Of a stretch of DNA of 64,000 nt, positions 53,191 through 60,849 are shown piece after piece. Made by a program: the position numbers and the translations under genes. This DNA is from Solidesulfovibrio alcoholivorans DSM 5433 (GTDB taxonomy: Bacteria > Desulfobacterota > Desulfovibrionia > Desulfovibrionales > Desulfovibrionaceae): positions 62,001-126,000 of the forward strand of contig NZ_JNJA01000001.1 in the NCBI RefSeq assembly GCF_000702665.1, read 5' to 3'. Below the pieces are notes generated by a model. That model was not told the origin of the DNA. It did not search any database and saw only the letters and a list, made by a program, of their open reading frames with translations. Position 1 is the first letter of the stretch, and the number at the start of each line of letters is the position of its first letter.

Positions 53191-53859
53191 GTGACGCATT
53201 TCCGCCTGCCTTTCAACGCCGTCGTGTTCGACTTCGACGGCACTCTTGCCGAACTCGTCATCGATTTCAAGGTCATGAAGGAAATGGTGGCCCGCGAAGC
53301 CGCCGTCCGCCTGCCTGATCCGCCGCCGGCCGACGGCCTTCCCGCCCTGGAATACGCCGCAAGGCTCGCCGCGCGGATTCGCGAGGTTTCGCCCGCGCAG
53401 GCGGAAGCGTTCGAGGCAGCCGTGGCCCGGGGCATCCGGGACCAGGAAGTCGCCTCGGCCGCCGGGGCCAGACTTTTTCCCGCCACGAAGGCCGCGCTCA
53501 CCCGTCTGACCGACGCCGGGACCAAGGTCGGCGTCATCACCCGCAACTGCCGCGCGGCGGTGCTCACGGTCTTTCCCGACCTTGCCGCCTATGCCGGGGT
53601 GCTGCTCGCCCGCGACGACGCCCGGCGCGTCAAGCCGGACCCGGGACATCTCCTGGACGCCCTGGCGGCGCTTGGCGCGGACCCCGCGCGCGCGCTCATG
53701 GTCGGCGACCATCCCATGGACATCGCCACGGGCCGCGCCGCCGGCACGCGCACGGCCGGCGTGGCCAGCGGCCGCACGCCGCTCGCCGAACTCGCCCGCC
53801 ACAGCCCGGACTACCTGGCTCCGGACGTCGGCGCGCTCGTGGAAATGCTCGCCCACTGA
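53191..53859 (+). CDS. HAD-family phosphatase, Gph/PGP-like
   Basis: A 222-residue protein starting at GTG (VTHFRLPFNAVVFDFDG). The HAD motifs are VVFDFDGTLAEL (motif I), VGVITRNCR (motif II), RVKPDPGHLLDAL (motif III Lys) and LMVGDHPMDIATGRAAG (motif IV). It has a small helical cap at about 35-95. Gph-type members hydrolyse phosphoglycolate and similar small phosphates. It is not an obvious GmhB. It diverges from the flavoprotein gene. Confidence 0.85.
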   Translation: MTHFRLPFNAVVFDFDGTLAELVIDFKVMKEMVAREAAVRLPDPPPADGLPALEYAARLAARIREVSPAQAEAFEAAVARGIRDQEVASAAGARLFPATKAALTRLTDAGTKVGVITRNCRAAVLTVFPDLAAYAGVLLARDDARRVKPDPGHLLDALAALGADPARALMVGDHPMDIATGRAAGTRTAGVASGRTPLAELARHSPDYLAPDVGALVEMLAH

Positions 53860-53905
53860 CCTCCGGAACCCCGCCCCGCCACACCAAACCTCGTACCGTG
53901 CCCCG

Positions 53906-53959
53906 CCCCCCTTTCGGGAGGTCCAGGAGGAAGTGACCCCCTCCTGGCCGCCGGAGGCA
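53906..53959 (-). repeat. REP-like dispersed repeat, copy 10 (reverse)
   Basis: CCCCCTTTCGGGAGGTCC, AGGAGGAAGTGACCCCCTCC, TGGCCGCCGGAGGC, then a TTCTTCTCTTCTCC tract leading to the stop of glgB. It lies between two convergent genes. Confidence 0.85.
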
Positions 53960-53983
53960 TTCTTCTCTTCTCCTCGCCCTCAC

Positions 53984-55909
53984 TTACCGCGCCGGCCGCA
54001 TGAATACGGCCGCCAGCGGCGGCAGGGTCAGACTGAGGGAGAAGGGATGGTCGAAGCTCTCGATCTCCTCGGCCATGACCGCGCCGGCGTTGCCGAGCCC
54101 GGAGCCGCCATAGGCCTTGGCGTCGCTGTTTAAAAGTTCCGTCCACAGGCCGGGGATGGGCACGCCGATGCGGTAGCCCTCGCGGGGTACGGGCGTGAAA
54201 TTGAGCGCCACGAGCACCACGTCGTCATGCCGCTTGCCGCGGCGCAGGAAAGCCAGCACGCTTGCCTCGGCGTCGCGGTAGTCGATCCATTCGAAACCCT
54301 CGGCCTTGAAATCGCGCTCGTGCAGGGCCGTCTGCGCGCGGTAGAGGTGGTTGAGGTCCGCCACCCACTGCAACACGCCCTGGTGCGGCGGGGATTCGAG
54401 CAGTTCCCACTGCGGCTCGGCGTCGTGGTTCCACTCCTGCCACTGGCCGAACTCGCCGCCCATGAACAAGAGCTTCTTGCCGGGATGGCCGAACATGTAG
54501 CCGTAGAGCAGGCGCAGATTGGCGAACCGCCGCCAGTCGTCGCCCGGCATTTTCCCGAGCAGGCTGCCCTTGCCGTAGACCACCTCGTCGTGGGACAGCG
54601 CCAGCACGAAGTTTTCCGAAAACGCGTACCAGATGCTGAACGTCAGCTCGCCGTGATGGTATTTGCGGAAAATGGGGTCGCGGGCGAAGTAGCGCAGCGT
54701 GTCGTGCATCCAGCCCATGTTCCACTTCATGCCGAACCCCAGGCCCCCGAGATAGGGCGGCCGCGACACCATGGGCCAGGACGTCGATTCCTCGGCCATG
54801 GTCTCGGCTCCGGGAAACCGGGTGTAGACCATTTCGTTGAGGCGGCGCAGGAACTCGATGCTGTCAATGTTCTCGCGGCCGCCGTGGGCGTTGGGAATCC
54901 ACTCCCCCTCGCGCCGGGAATAGTCGAGGTAGAGCATGGAGGCCACGGCGTCCACGCGCAAGGCGTCCACGTGGTAGCGCGAGAGCCAAAAAAGCGCGCT
55001 CGAGATGAGGAACGCGCGCACTTCGTAGCGGCCGGTGTTGAAAATGTAGCAGTTCCAGTCCGGATGGTAGCCGCGCTTGGGATCGGCGTGCTCGTAGAGG
55101 TGCGTGCCGTCGAAAAAGGACAGGCCATGCCCGTCCGTGGGAAAATGGGACGGCACCCAGTCGAGGACCACGCCGATGCCGTTCTGGTGCAGGCGGTCGA
55201 TGAGCGCCATGAACTGCTGCGGCGTGCCGAAGCGGCTCGTCGGCGCGAAATACCCGAGCGTCTGGTAGCCCCAGGAGCCGAAAAAGGGATGCTCCATGAT
55301 GGGCAGGAATTCCACATGGGAAAACCCGGAACGCAGCACGTGCTCGGTCAGGTGGTCGGCCATCTCCACATAGGACAGGGAGCGGTAGCGGTCCTCGTGC
55401 ACGCGCTTGAACGAGCCGAAATGCACCTCGTAGATGGAAACCGGCGCGGAAAAGCCGTTTTTCTCGTGGCGCGAGGCCATCCAAGCGGCGTCGTTCCAGT
55501 CGTAGCCGAGATCCCAGACAATGGAGGCCGTGCTCGGCGAGGTCTCCCAGTAGAACGCGTAGGGATCGCCCTTGTCCGCCCGGTAATCGCCCACGGCCGA
55601 TTGGATGTGGTACTTGTAGTGCGCGCCGTTGCCGAGCCCCGGCACGAAGCATTCGTAGATGCCCGAGGCGTCCTGGCGCACGGCCAGGGGATGGCGGCCG
55701 GGATCCCAGCCGTTGAAGTCGCCGACCACGGAGACGGCCTTGGCGTTGGGCGCCCAGACCGCGAAATGCACGCCGGGTTCGTCCTCCACGGTCATGGCCC
55801 GGGAGCCGAGCTTGTCGGGCAGGTCGAAATGGTTGCCCTGCTTGAAAAGATAGACATCGTGCTCGGTGAGCCGCGACACGTCGTGGCGGGGAGACTTGGC
55901 GTCCCACAT
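53984..55909 (-). CDS. glgB: 1,4-alpha-glucan branching enzyme (GH13)
   Basis: A 641-residue protein. I start it at MWDAKSPRHDVSRL because GGAGGAG ends 9 nt upstream; the ATG 18 nt earlier is inside that site. The N-terminal CBM48 is about residues 35-130 (VHFAVWAPNAKAVSVVGDFN). The GH13 core has WVPSHFPTDGHGLSFFDGTH, YHVDALRVDAV (nucleophile Asp), TMAEESTSWP (acid/base Glu) and LSHDEVVYGKG (third Asp). It makes the alpha-1,6 branches of glycogen. glgA, glgC and glgP are not in the window. Confidence 0.97.
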   Translation of the reverse strand: MWDAKSPRHDVSRLTEHDVYLFKQGNHFDLPDKLGSRAMTVEDEPGVHFAVWAPNAKAVSVVGDFNGWDPGRHPLAVRQDASGIYECFVPGLGNGAHYKYHIQSAVGDYRADKGDPYAFYWETSPSTASIVWDLGYDWNDAAWMASRHEKNGFSAPVSIYEVHFGSFKRVHEDRYRSLSYVEMADHLTEHVLRSGFSHVEFLPIMEHPFFGSWGYQTLGYFAPTSRFGTPQQFMALIDRLHQNGIGVVLDWVPSHFPTDGHGLSFFDGTHLYEHADPKRGYHPDWNCYIFNTGRYEVRAFLISSALFWLSRYHVDALRVDAVASMLYLDYSRREGEWIPNAHGGRENIDSIEFLRRLNEMVYTRFPGAETMAEESTSWPMVSRPPYLGGLGFGMKWNMGWMHDTLRYFARDPIFRKYHHGELTFSIWYAFSENFVLALSHDEVVYGKGSLLGKMPGDDWRRFANLRLLYGYMFGHPGKKLLFMGGEFGQWQEWNHDAEPQWELLESPPHQGVLQWVADLNHLYRAQTALHERDFKAEGFEWIDYRDAEASVLAFLRRGKRHDDVVLVALNFTPVPREGYRIGVPIPGLWTELLNSDAKAYGGSGLGNAGAVMAEEIESFDHPFSLSLTLPPLAAVFMRPAR

Positions 55910-56002
55910 GATTGCGCGCTCCTCCATGAAAACGGATGCCGCCGGCGGGCGGCTTTTGGGAATCTCTTGTAATCAAAAGAGGCTGTGCGGGCAAACAGCG
56001 GA

Positions 56003-56839
56003 TCAGTCGAAGGAAAGCGAAAGCCCCACGCCGACCTCGTGCACCGGAAGCCGCGCCGCAAGGGCCATCGTGGCGGCAAACCCCGTGCAGTGGCAGGGGT
56101 ACAGGGCCGAAACCCCGGCGTCGGCCAGCCAGTCGGTCACGGCCAGGATCCGGTCCTCGGAAGCGTCGAGAAGATGCAGGCCGCCCACGATGGCCGCCAC
56201 CCGGGACTCGCCCGTGACCTCGCGGGCATGGGCCACGATGTTGCAGATGCCGGCATGGGAACAGCCCGTGACGATGACCAGCCCGTCCTCGCCCAGATAG
56301 GCCAGCGCGGTGTCGTCGGGCAGCGTGTCCGGCACGGCCCCGGCCGGCGTCAGGCGCACACCCATGGGGGGCGTGGCCTCGAAGGGGAACTGCCGCGGAA
56401 TCTCCCCCAGAAAAAACAGCCAGTCCGTGAGCCGCAGCGGCTCGCGCGTCAGCCGGAACGTGAAATGGTCGCCAAGCGTCGCCTCGGACACCATGGAGCC
56501 GATGTTCATGCCGTTCAGGCGGCGGGGCGCGAACGCCTCGGGATGCGCCACCAGAAGCGGCCGGCCGGGCGTGCGGCCCTCCAGGGCGTGCACCGTGAAA
56601 TGCGTGACCAGATGCGCCAGGCCCCAGGTATGGTCCAGATGGCCGTGCGAAAGCGCCACGACATCCACCGCGCCGAGATCGATGCCCATCCGGGCCGCGT
56701 TGGCGCAGACCACATCGGAAAAACCGCAGTCGAACAGCACCCGGCTGCCGCCGTCGCGCAGCAAAAAGGAGAGTCCCGCCTCGCCCAGCAGGTAGCGGTC
56801 GGTCAGGGTGTTGTTGTCCACCAATACGGTCAGGCGCAT
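56003..56839 (-). CDS. MBL-fold hydrolase, COG1237 (dihydropterin ribofuranosyl-aminobenzene phosphate synthase-like)
   Basis: A 278-residue protein. VALSHGHLDHTWGL is the HxHxDH metal site, VTGCSHAGICNIV the following His-containing strand typical of COG1237, and YPCHCTGF the C-terminal His. LVDNNTLTDRYLLGEAGLSF at the start is also characteristic. Archaeal members act in methanopterin synthesis; the bacterial role is unknown. The start MRLTVLVDN has AGGGTG upstream. It diverges from the SH3 lipoprotein gene. Confidence 0.8.
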   Translation of the reverse strand: MRLTVLVDNNTLTDRYLLGEAGLSFLLRDGGSRVLFDCGFSDVVCANAARMGIDLGAVDVVALSHGHLDHTWGLAHLVTHFTVHALEGRTPGRPLLVAHPEAFAPRRLNGMNIGSMVSEATLGDHFTFRLTREPLRLTDWLFFLGEIPRQFPFEATPPMGVRLTPAGAVPDTLPDDTALAYLGEDGLVIVTGCSHAGICNIVAHAREVTGESRVAAIVGGLHLLDASEDRILAVTDWLADAGVSALYPCHCTGFAATMALAARLPVHEVGVGLSLSFD

Positions 56840-56946
56840 TGTCACCCTGTGGTCATACAAAGGAAAAAAGTCAAGGAAATCCTGGACAAAGCGTGACGAT
56901 TCAGGCAGGAAAAATGTACTATTTCCTGTCGCGCCAGGGGGAAGCC

Positions 56947-57243
56947 ATGAAAAAGTCCATTGCCCACGCACTCGGTCTGTTGTTGCTGCTCGCGACGCTG
57001 GTCGTCGGTTGCAGCGTGTCCATCGACCTCACACCGCCGCCGCCGGCCGGATACGTCCGCGTCGTGGGTGCGGATTCGGTCAACGTGCGCGCCTGCCCCT
57101 CGCCCAACTGCGAAGTGCGCACCGTCGTCTACCGCGGCCAGGCGCTGCGGGTCTACGAATACCAGAACGGCTGGGCCCGCATCGTCGTGTCCGACTCCGG
57201 CGTGCCCGGCTGGATGGACGCCCGCTATCTGCGCATGCCTTAG
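56947..57243 (+). CDS. SH3-domain lipoprotein
   Basis: A 98-residue protein with the signal LGLLLLLATLVVGCSVSID; the lipobox VVGC implies lipid anchoring. The mature part is one bacterial SH3 (SH3_3) domain: VGADSVNVRACPSPNCEVRT, VVYRGQALRVYEYQNGWARI and GVPGWMDARYLRM. Such domains bind cell-wall peptides. AGGGGGAAGCC stands before the ATG. Two facing dispersed repeats follow its stop. Confidence 0.85.
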   Translation: MKKSIAHALGLLLLLATLVVGCSVSIDLTPPPPAGYVRVVGADSVNVRACPSPNCEVRTVVYRGQALRVYEYQNGWARIVVSDSGVPGWMDARYLRMP

Positions 57244-57272
57244 TCGGGAAAAGAAAAGAGAGAAGAGAAGAT

Positions 57273-57322
57273 GCCTCCGGCGGCCGGGGGGGATCATCCC
57301 CCCCGGACCCCCTGGACGGGGG
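57273..57322 (+). repeat. REP-like dispersed repeat, copy 11
   Basis: GCCTCCGGCGGCC, GGGGGGGATCATCCCCCC, GGACCCCCTGGACGGGG, preceded by AAAGAGAGAAGAGAAGAT. It faces copy 12 about 110 bp away. Confidence 0.85.
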
Positions 57323-57368
57323 AGCGGGGGCGGGTGGCGAGACGGTCGGCGAGCGGTGCGCCGGGAAA

Positions 57369-57388
57369 ATTCCGGCCTCGCCGACGCA
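57369..57388 (-). repeat. 20-base repeat shared with 35921-35940
   Basis: Exact reverse complement of 35921-35940 and, like that copy, inside a facing pair of REP-like units. Confidence 0.8.
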
Positions 57389-57433
57389 TTCCCGCGAACG
57401 GCCGCATCTCCCCCCGGCTCCCCTCTCCCCGCA

Positions 57434-57485
57434 CCCCCTATCGAGGAGGTCCAGAGGGGGGCACCCCCTCCGGGCCGCCGGAGGC
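57434..57485 (-). repeat. REP-like dispersed repeat, copy 12 (reverse)
   Basis: CCCCCTATCGAGGAGGTCC, AGAGGGGGGCACCCCCTCC, GGGCCGCCGGAGGC, then a long CTTCCCTCTTCTCC tract before the stop of purN. Confidence 0.85.
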
Positions 57486-57525
57486 ATCTTCCCTCTTCTC
57501 CTTTTCTCTCCCTCTCCCGCTTTTG

Positions 57526-58236
57526 TCAAAACCCGGCTTCGAGCGGCGGATTGACCAGCCACGGCCCAGCGCCCTCCACGCGTTCTCCCGTTCCCGCTCC
57601 CATACTCGTTTCCATCACGTTCCCCTCTGCCGGCAGCAGGCGGACCTTGCGCCCTTCCACGCGCAGCCGGCCGGCGGCGAGCCAGGCCAGGGCTTGCGGG
57701 TAGATGCGGTGTTCCATGGCGAGGATGCGCGCGGCGAGGCTTTGGGCGTCGTCGTCGGGCGTGGCCGGCACGGCGGCCTGGATGATGATGGGGCCGTTGT
57801 CCATCTTTTCATCCACGAAGTGGACGGTCGCGCCGGCGATGGTCACGCCGTAGGCGGCCGCGTCGGCCTGGCCGCGGATGCCGGGGAAGCTCGGCAGGAG
57901 CGCGGGGTGGATGTTGAGGATGCGGTTGCGGAAGGCGGCGATGCATTCCGGGGCGAGCAGGCGCATGAAGCCGGCGAGGACCACGGCCTGCGCGCCGCTG
58001 TCGCGGATGGCGGCGAGCAGGGCCGCGTCGAAGGCGGCGCGGTCGGGGAAGTCGCCGTGGGGCAACGCGCGCGTGGGGATGCCGTGGCGTTTCGCCCGCT
58101 CGAGCGCCGGGGCATCGGCCTTGTTGGAGATGACGGTGGCGATGCGGGCGTCGATACGGCCCGCATCGATCTGCGCGATGATGGCTTGCAGGTTCGAGCC
58201 CGTCCCCGAGACGAGGACGGCGACGGGCAGGGTCAC
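57526..58236 (-). CDS. purN: Phosphoribosylglycinamide formyltransferase
   Basis: A 236-residue protein starting at GTG, overlapping the stop of the cobA-hemD gene by GTGA. VLVSGTGSNLQAIIAQI, NIHPALLPSFPGIRGQADAA, GATVHFVDEKMDNGPIIIQA and the RILAMEHRIYPQALAWL tail are the GART motifs; the catalytic Asn, His and Asp lie in NIHP and D-x4-D. It transfers a formyl group from 10-formyl-THF to GAR, the third step of purine synthesis. The last 30 residues (ETSMGAGTGERVEGAGPWLV) extend past the usual end. Confidence 0.96.
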   Translation of the reverse strand: MTLPVAVLVSGTGSNLQAIIAQIDAGRIDARIATVISNKADAPALERAKRHGIPTRALPHGDFPDRAAFDAALLAAIRDSGAQAVVLAGFMRLLAPECIAAFRNRILNIHPALLPSFPGIRGQADAAAYGVTIAGATVHFVDEKMDNGPIIIQAAVPATPDDDAQSLAARILAMEHRIYPQALAWLAAGRLRVEGRKVRLLPAEGNVMETSMGAGTGERVEGAGPWLVNPPLEAGF

Positions 58237-59756
58237 GTTGCGTCCCCGCCCGCCACGGCGTCGGCGATGACGGCTTCGGCCAGGGCCGGCACGGTGTAGG
58301 AGTCGGCCACGACATCGGGCACGAGGCCGTATTCGCCGAGGGTCTTGGCCGTGATGGGGCCGATGCAGGCGGTTTTGACCTTGTATTCCCTGAGCAGGTC
58401 CGGGGAGATGCGCGCGAAGAAGTTGGTCACGGTGGAGGAGCTGGTGAAGGTGACGTAGCGGATCTCACCGGATTTGACGGCTTCGACGATTTCGGCCGGG
58501 TCCTGGTCGGCGGGCCGGGTGTCGTAGACCGGCAGCACGGCGACGTCGGCCCCGGCGGCGGCGAGCTTTTCCGGGAGCACTTCCCGGGCCTCGCGGGCGC
58601 GAGGGATGAGCACCTTGGCCCCGCTTACGCCGCGTGCGAGCAGCCCTTCGACCACGGATTCGGCCACGAAGCGTTCGGGCAGGAAATCGGGCCGGATGCC
58701 GCGCGCGGCCAGCGCCTCGGCCGTGGCCGGGCCGATGGCCGCCACCTGGATGCCGGCGAAGGCCCGGGCGTCCAGGCGCAGGGCGTCGAGCTCGGCGAAG
58801 AAGCATTTGACGCCGTTGACCGAGGTGAAGATCACCCAGTCGTAGTCGTAGAGCTTGCCGATGGCCTCGTGCACCGGAGCGGGATCGAGCAGCGGTTCGA
58901 TTTCGATGGCCGGGAATTCGTAGCAGCAGGCGCCCTGTTCGGCGAGCAGCCGCACGAGGTCGCTGGCCTGTTCGCGGCTGCGCGTCACGACCACGCCTTT
59001 GCCGAGCAGCGGGCGCTTTTCGTACCAGGAGAGCGTGTCGTGGAGCGAGACCACGCCGCCGACCACGAACAGCGACGGCGGAGTGAAGCCGTGTTTGGCC
59101 GCTTCTTCGGGCATGGTGGCGACGGTCGCGACGAGGCTTTTGTGGCGGCAGGTCGTGCCCCAGCGCACGAGCGCCGCCGGGGTGTCGCCGGGCATGCCGG
59201 CGGCCATGAGGTTTTCCGTGATGTGCGGGAGGTTTTTGACGCCCATGAAGAAGACCAGCGTGGAGCCGGAGGTGGCGAAGGCCTTCCAGTTGAGCGAGCT
59301 TTCGGACTTGGTCGGGTCCTCGTGGCCGGTGATGAAGGACACGGAGGAACAAAACGAGCGGTGGGTGATGGGGATGCCGGCGTAGGCCGGGGCGGCCACG
59401 GCCGAGGTGACGCCAGGCACGACCTCGAAGGGGCAGCCGGCGGCCACGAGCTCTTCGGCTTCCTCGCCGCCGCGCCCGAACACGAAGGGGTCGCCGCCCT
59501 TGAGCCGGGCCACGGTCTTGCCCGAGGCGGCCATGGCCACGAGCAGGTCGTTGATCTTGTCCTGGGGCAGGGTGTGGTCGCCGCCCTTCTTGCCGACGTA
59601 GTAGATTTCCGCGTCGGGGCGGGCGAAATCGAGAAAGGCCTTGTTGGCCAGGTAGTCATAGACCACGACGTCGGCGCGGGAGAGGATGTCTTTCGCGCGC
59701 AGGGTGAGCAAACCCGGGTCGCCGGGACCGGCCCCGAGGAGATAGACTTTGGACAT
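58233..59756 (-). CDS. cobA-hemD: Fused uroporphyrinogen-III C-methyltransferase and uroporphyrinogen-III synthase
   Basis: A 507-residue two-domain protein with AAAGGCGA upstream. Residues 1-245 are CobA/SUMT: LLGAGPGDPGLLTLRAKDIL, RLKGGDPFVFGRGGEEAEEL and VPGVTSAVAAPAYAGIPITH. Residues 250-507 are HemD: GKGVVVTRSREQASDLVRLL, DWVIFTSVNGVKCFF and VKTACIGPITAKTLGEYGLV. HemD closes hydroxymethylbilane to uroporphyrinogen III and CobA methylates it to precorrin-2, feeding sirohaem, cobalamin and the alternative haem route of sulfate reducers. Confidence 0.96.
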   Translation of the reverse strand: MSKVYLLGAGPGDPGLLTLRAKDILSRADVVVYDYLANKAFLDFARPDAEIYYVGKKGGDHTLPQDKINDLLVAMAASGKTVARLKGGDPFVFGRGGEEAEELVAAGCPFEVVPGVTSAVAAPAYAGIPITHRSFCSSVSFITGHEDPTKSESSLNWKAFATSGSTLVFFMGVKNLPHITENLMAAGMPGDTPAALVRWGTTCRHKSLVATVATMPEEAAKHGFTPPSLFVVGGVVSLHDTLSWYEKRPLLGKGVVVTRSREQASDLVRLLAEQGACCYEFPAIEIEPLLDPAPVHEAIGKLYDYDWVIFTSVNGVKCFFAELDALRLDARAFAGIQVAAIGPATAEALAARGIRPDFLPERFVAESVVEGLLARGVSGAKVLIPRAREAREVLPEKLAAAGADVAVLPVYDTRPADQDPAEIVEAVKSGEIRYVTFTSSSTVTNFFARISPDLLREYKVKTACIGPITAKTLGEYGLVPDVVADSYTVPALAEAVIADAVAGGDAT

Positions 59757-59970
59757 GCAGGTCGCCTTTGGCTGAAGTGACGAAGCCGTGAAAGCCGCGA
59801 CATAGCGGGGAACGGCCCGTCTTTCAAGGGGGCCGTCGCGGCGGACGCAAGGGGCCGGCGCGACGACAGGCCGTGCCGGCCCAGCGATGGGCGGGCCTCC
59901 CGGCGGCCGGTGGGCCGACGCGGCCCGGGGAGGGCGCTACGCCCCGAACGCGGGGGACGGCGCGCGCGGG

Positions 59971-60330
59971 CTAGGGGCCGTCGTGCCAGTCCTTTTGCGC
60001 GCCGCACAGGCACAGGTTGGCGATGAGGTCGATGACGCAGTCGCTGGCCAGATGCCCGGTGGAGGACACCAGCATGGCGGCGCGGCCCTGGTCCGGCACC
60101 ATGCCGTTGTCGAAGAGGTAGGAGACGACCACGCGCTTGTTGCCGTCCGGCAGGGGGGTCACGGATTCGACTTTCGCTTCGTAGAGGGCGAGGTCGTGGC
60201 AGCGCTGCCAGACTCTGGAGAAAAGCGTCAGGTAGCGGGCTTCGGATCCGCCGGTGGCCCTGGTGCAGCCGAAACCCGCGGCAAGGAGCGCGGCGCCGAG
60301 GAGCAGGGAAGCAAGCGTGGACTTTCGCAT
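59971..60330 (-). CDS. Small lipoprotein, hypothetical
   Basis: A 119-residue protein with signal peptide LASLLLGAALLAAGFGCTRA, the Cys at about 22 being a possible lipid site. The mature part has YLTLFSRVWQRCHDLALYEA, VVVSYLFDNGMVPDQGRAAM and a C-terminal DLIANLCLCGAQKDW with three cysteines in all. It diverges from the second small exported gene at 60460 with 130 bp between. Family not recognised. Confidence 0.55.
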   Translation of the reverse strand: MRKSTLASLLLGAALLAAGFGCTRATGGSEARYLTLFSRVWQRCHDLALYEAKVESVTPLPDGNKRVVVSYLFDNGMVPDQGRAAMLVSSTGHLASDCVIDLIANLCLCGAQKDWHDGP

Positions 60331-60459
60331 GGAGGCTCCAACATTTTTTCGGGAAATTACATGGAATCCCCAAAACGGCAACCCCGTCCGGCACGCTCCG
60401 CGGCTTTGACTTCGGCACGGGAACGTAGCACAACGGGGCGGTTTGCCAGGAGGGCCGCC

Positions 60460-60828
60460 GTGACCTCGCGTTTTTGCGCGCGTTTGTTTCCCCTGTTGCT
60501 TGCCTGCTGCGTCCTGGGCGCTCCCGCCCTGGCCCAGGAGGACTTCCGCGCCGTGCTGGCCGATCGCGCGGGCATTTTTCCGGGTGCGGAGTTCAAGAAG
60601 GTTTTTCGCTTTCCCAAGGCCACGGTGGTGATTTTCGAGACCGGCGAGCCGCCGGCGGCCATCAGCGCCTTCTATAAAACGGACATGACCGCCCGGGGCT
60701 GGAAAGTGGAAGTGGACGACGTGAGCGAGGCGGCCTCGTACCTGCTTTTGACCAAGAACGGCCGGCGCTGCATCGTGGAAGCCCAACGGGGCCTGCCCGG
60801 CCGCACGGGTTTTAGCGTCAGCCTCTAG
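60460..60828 (+). CDS. Small exported protein, hypothetical (GTG start)
   Basis: A 122-residue protein. I start it at GTG because AGGAGG lies 6 nt upstream and the signal peptide (VTSRFCARLFPLLLACCVLG, cleavage near ALAQ) begins there; the ATG at 60361 has no site. The mature domain (about 90 residues: VFRFPKATVVIFETGEPPAA, ISAFYKTDMTARGWKVEVDD and YLLLTKNGRRCIVEAQRG) is a compact alpha/beta fold of a kind found in small periplasmic proteins. It is 21 bp before the AsmA gene and probably in its operon. Confidence 0.6.
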   Translation: MTSRFCARLFPLLLACCVLGAPALAQEDFRAVLADRAGIFPGAEFKKVFRFPKATVVIFETGEPPAAISAFYKTDMTARGWKVEVDDVSEAASYLLLTKNGRRCIVEAQRGLPGRTGFSVSL

Positions 60829-60849
60829 GGTCGCCCCCCGGGGCCAGCC

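Noticed and set aside
53191..53859. Possible GmhB completing the heptose pathway
   Set aside because: The HAD protein has a cap and motifs of the Gph type, not the short capless GmhB pattern, and lies 31 kb away.
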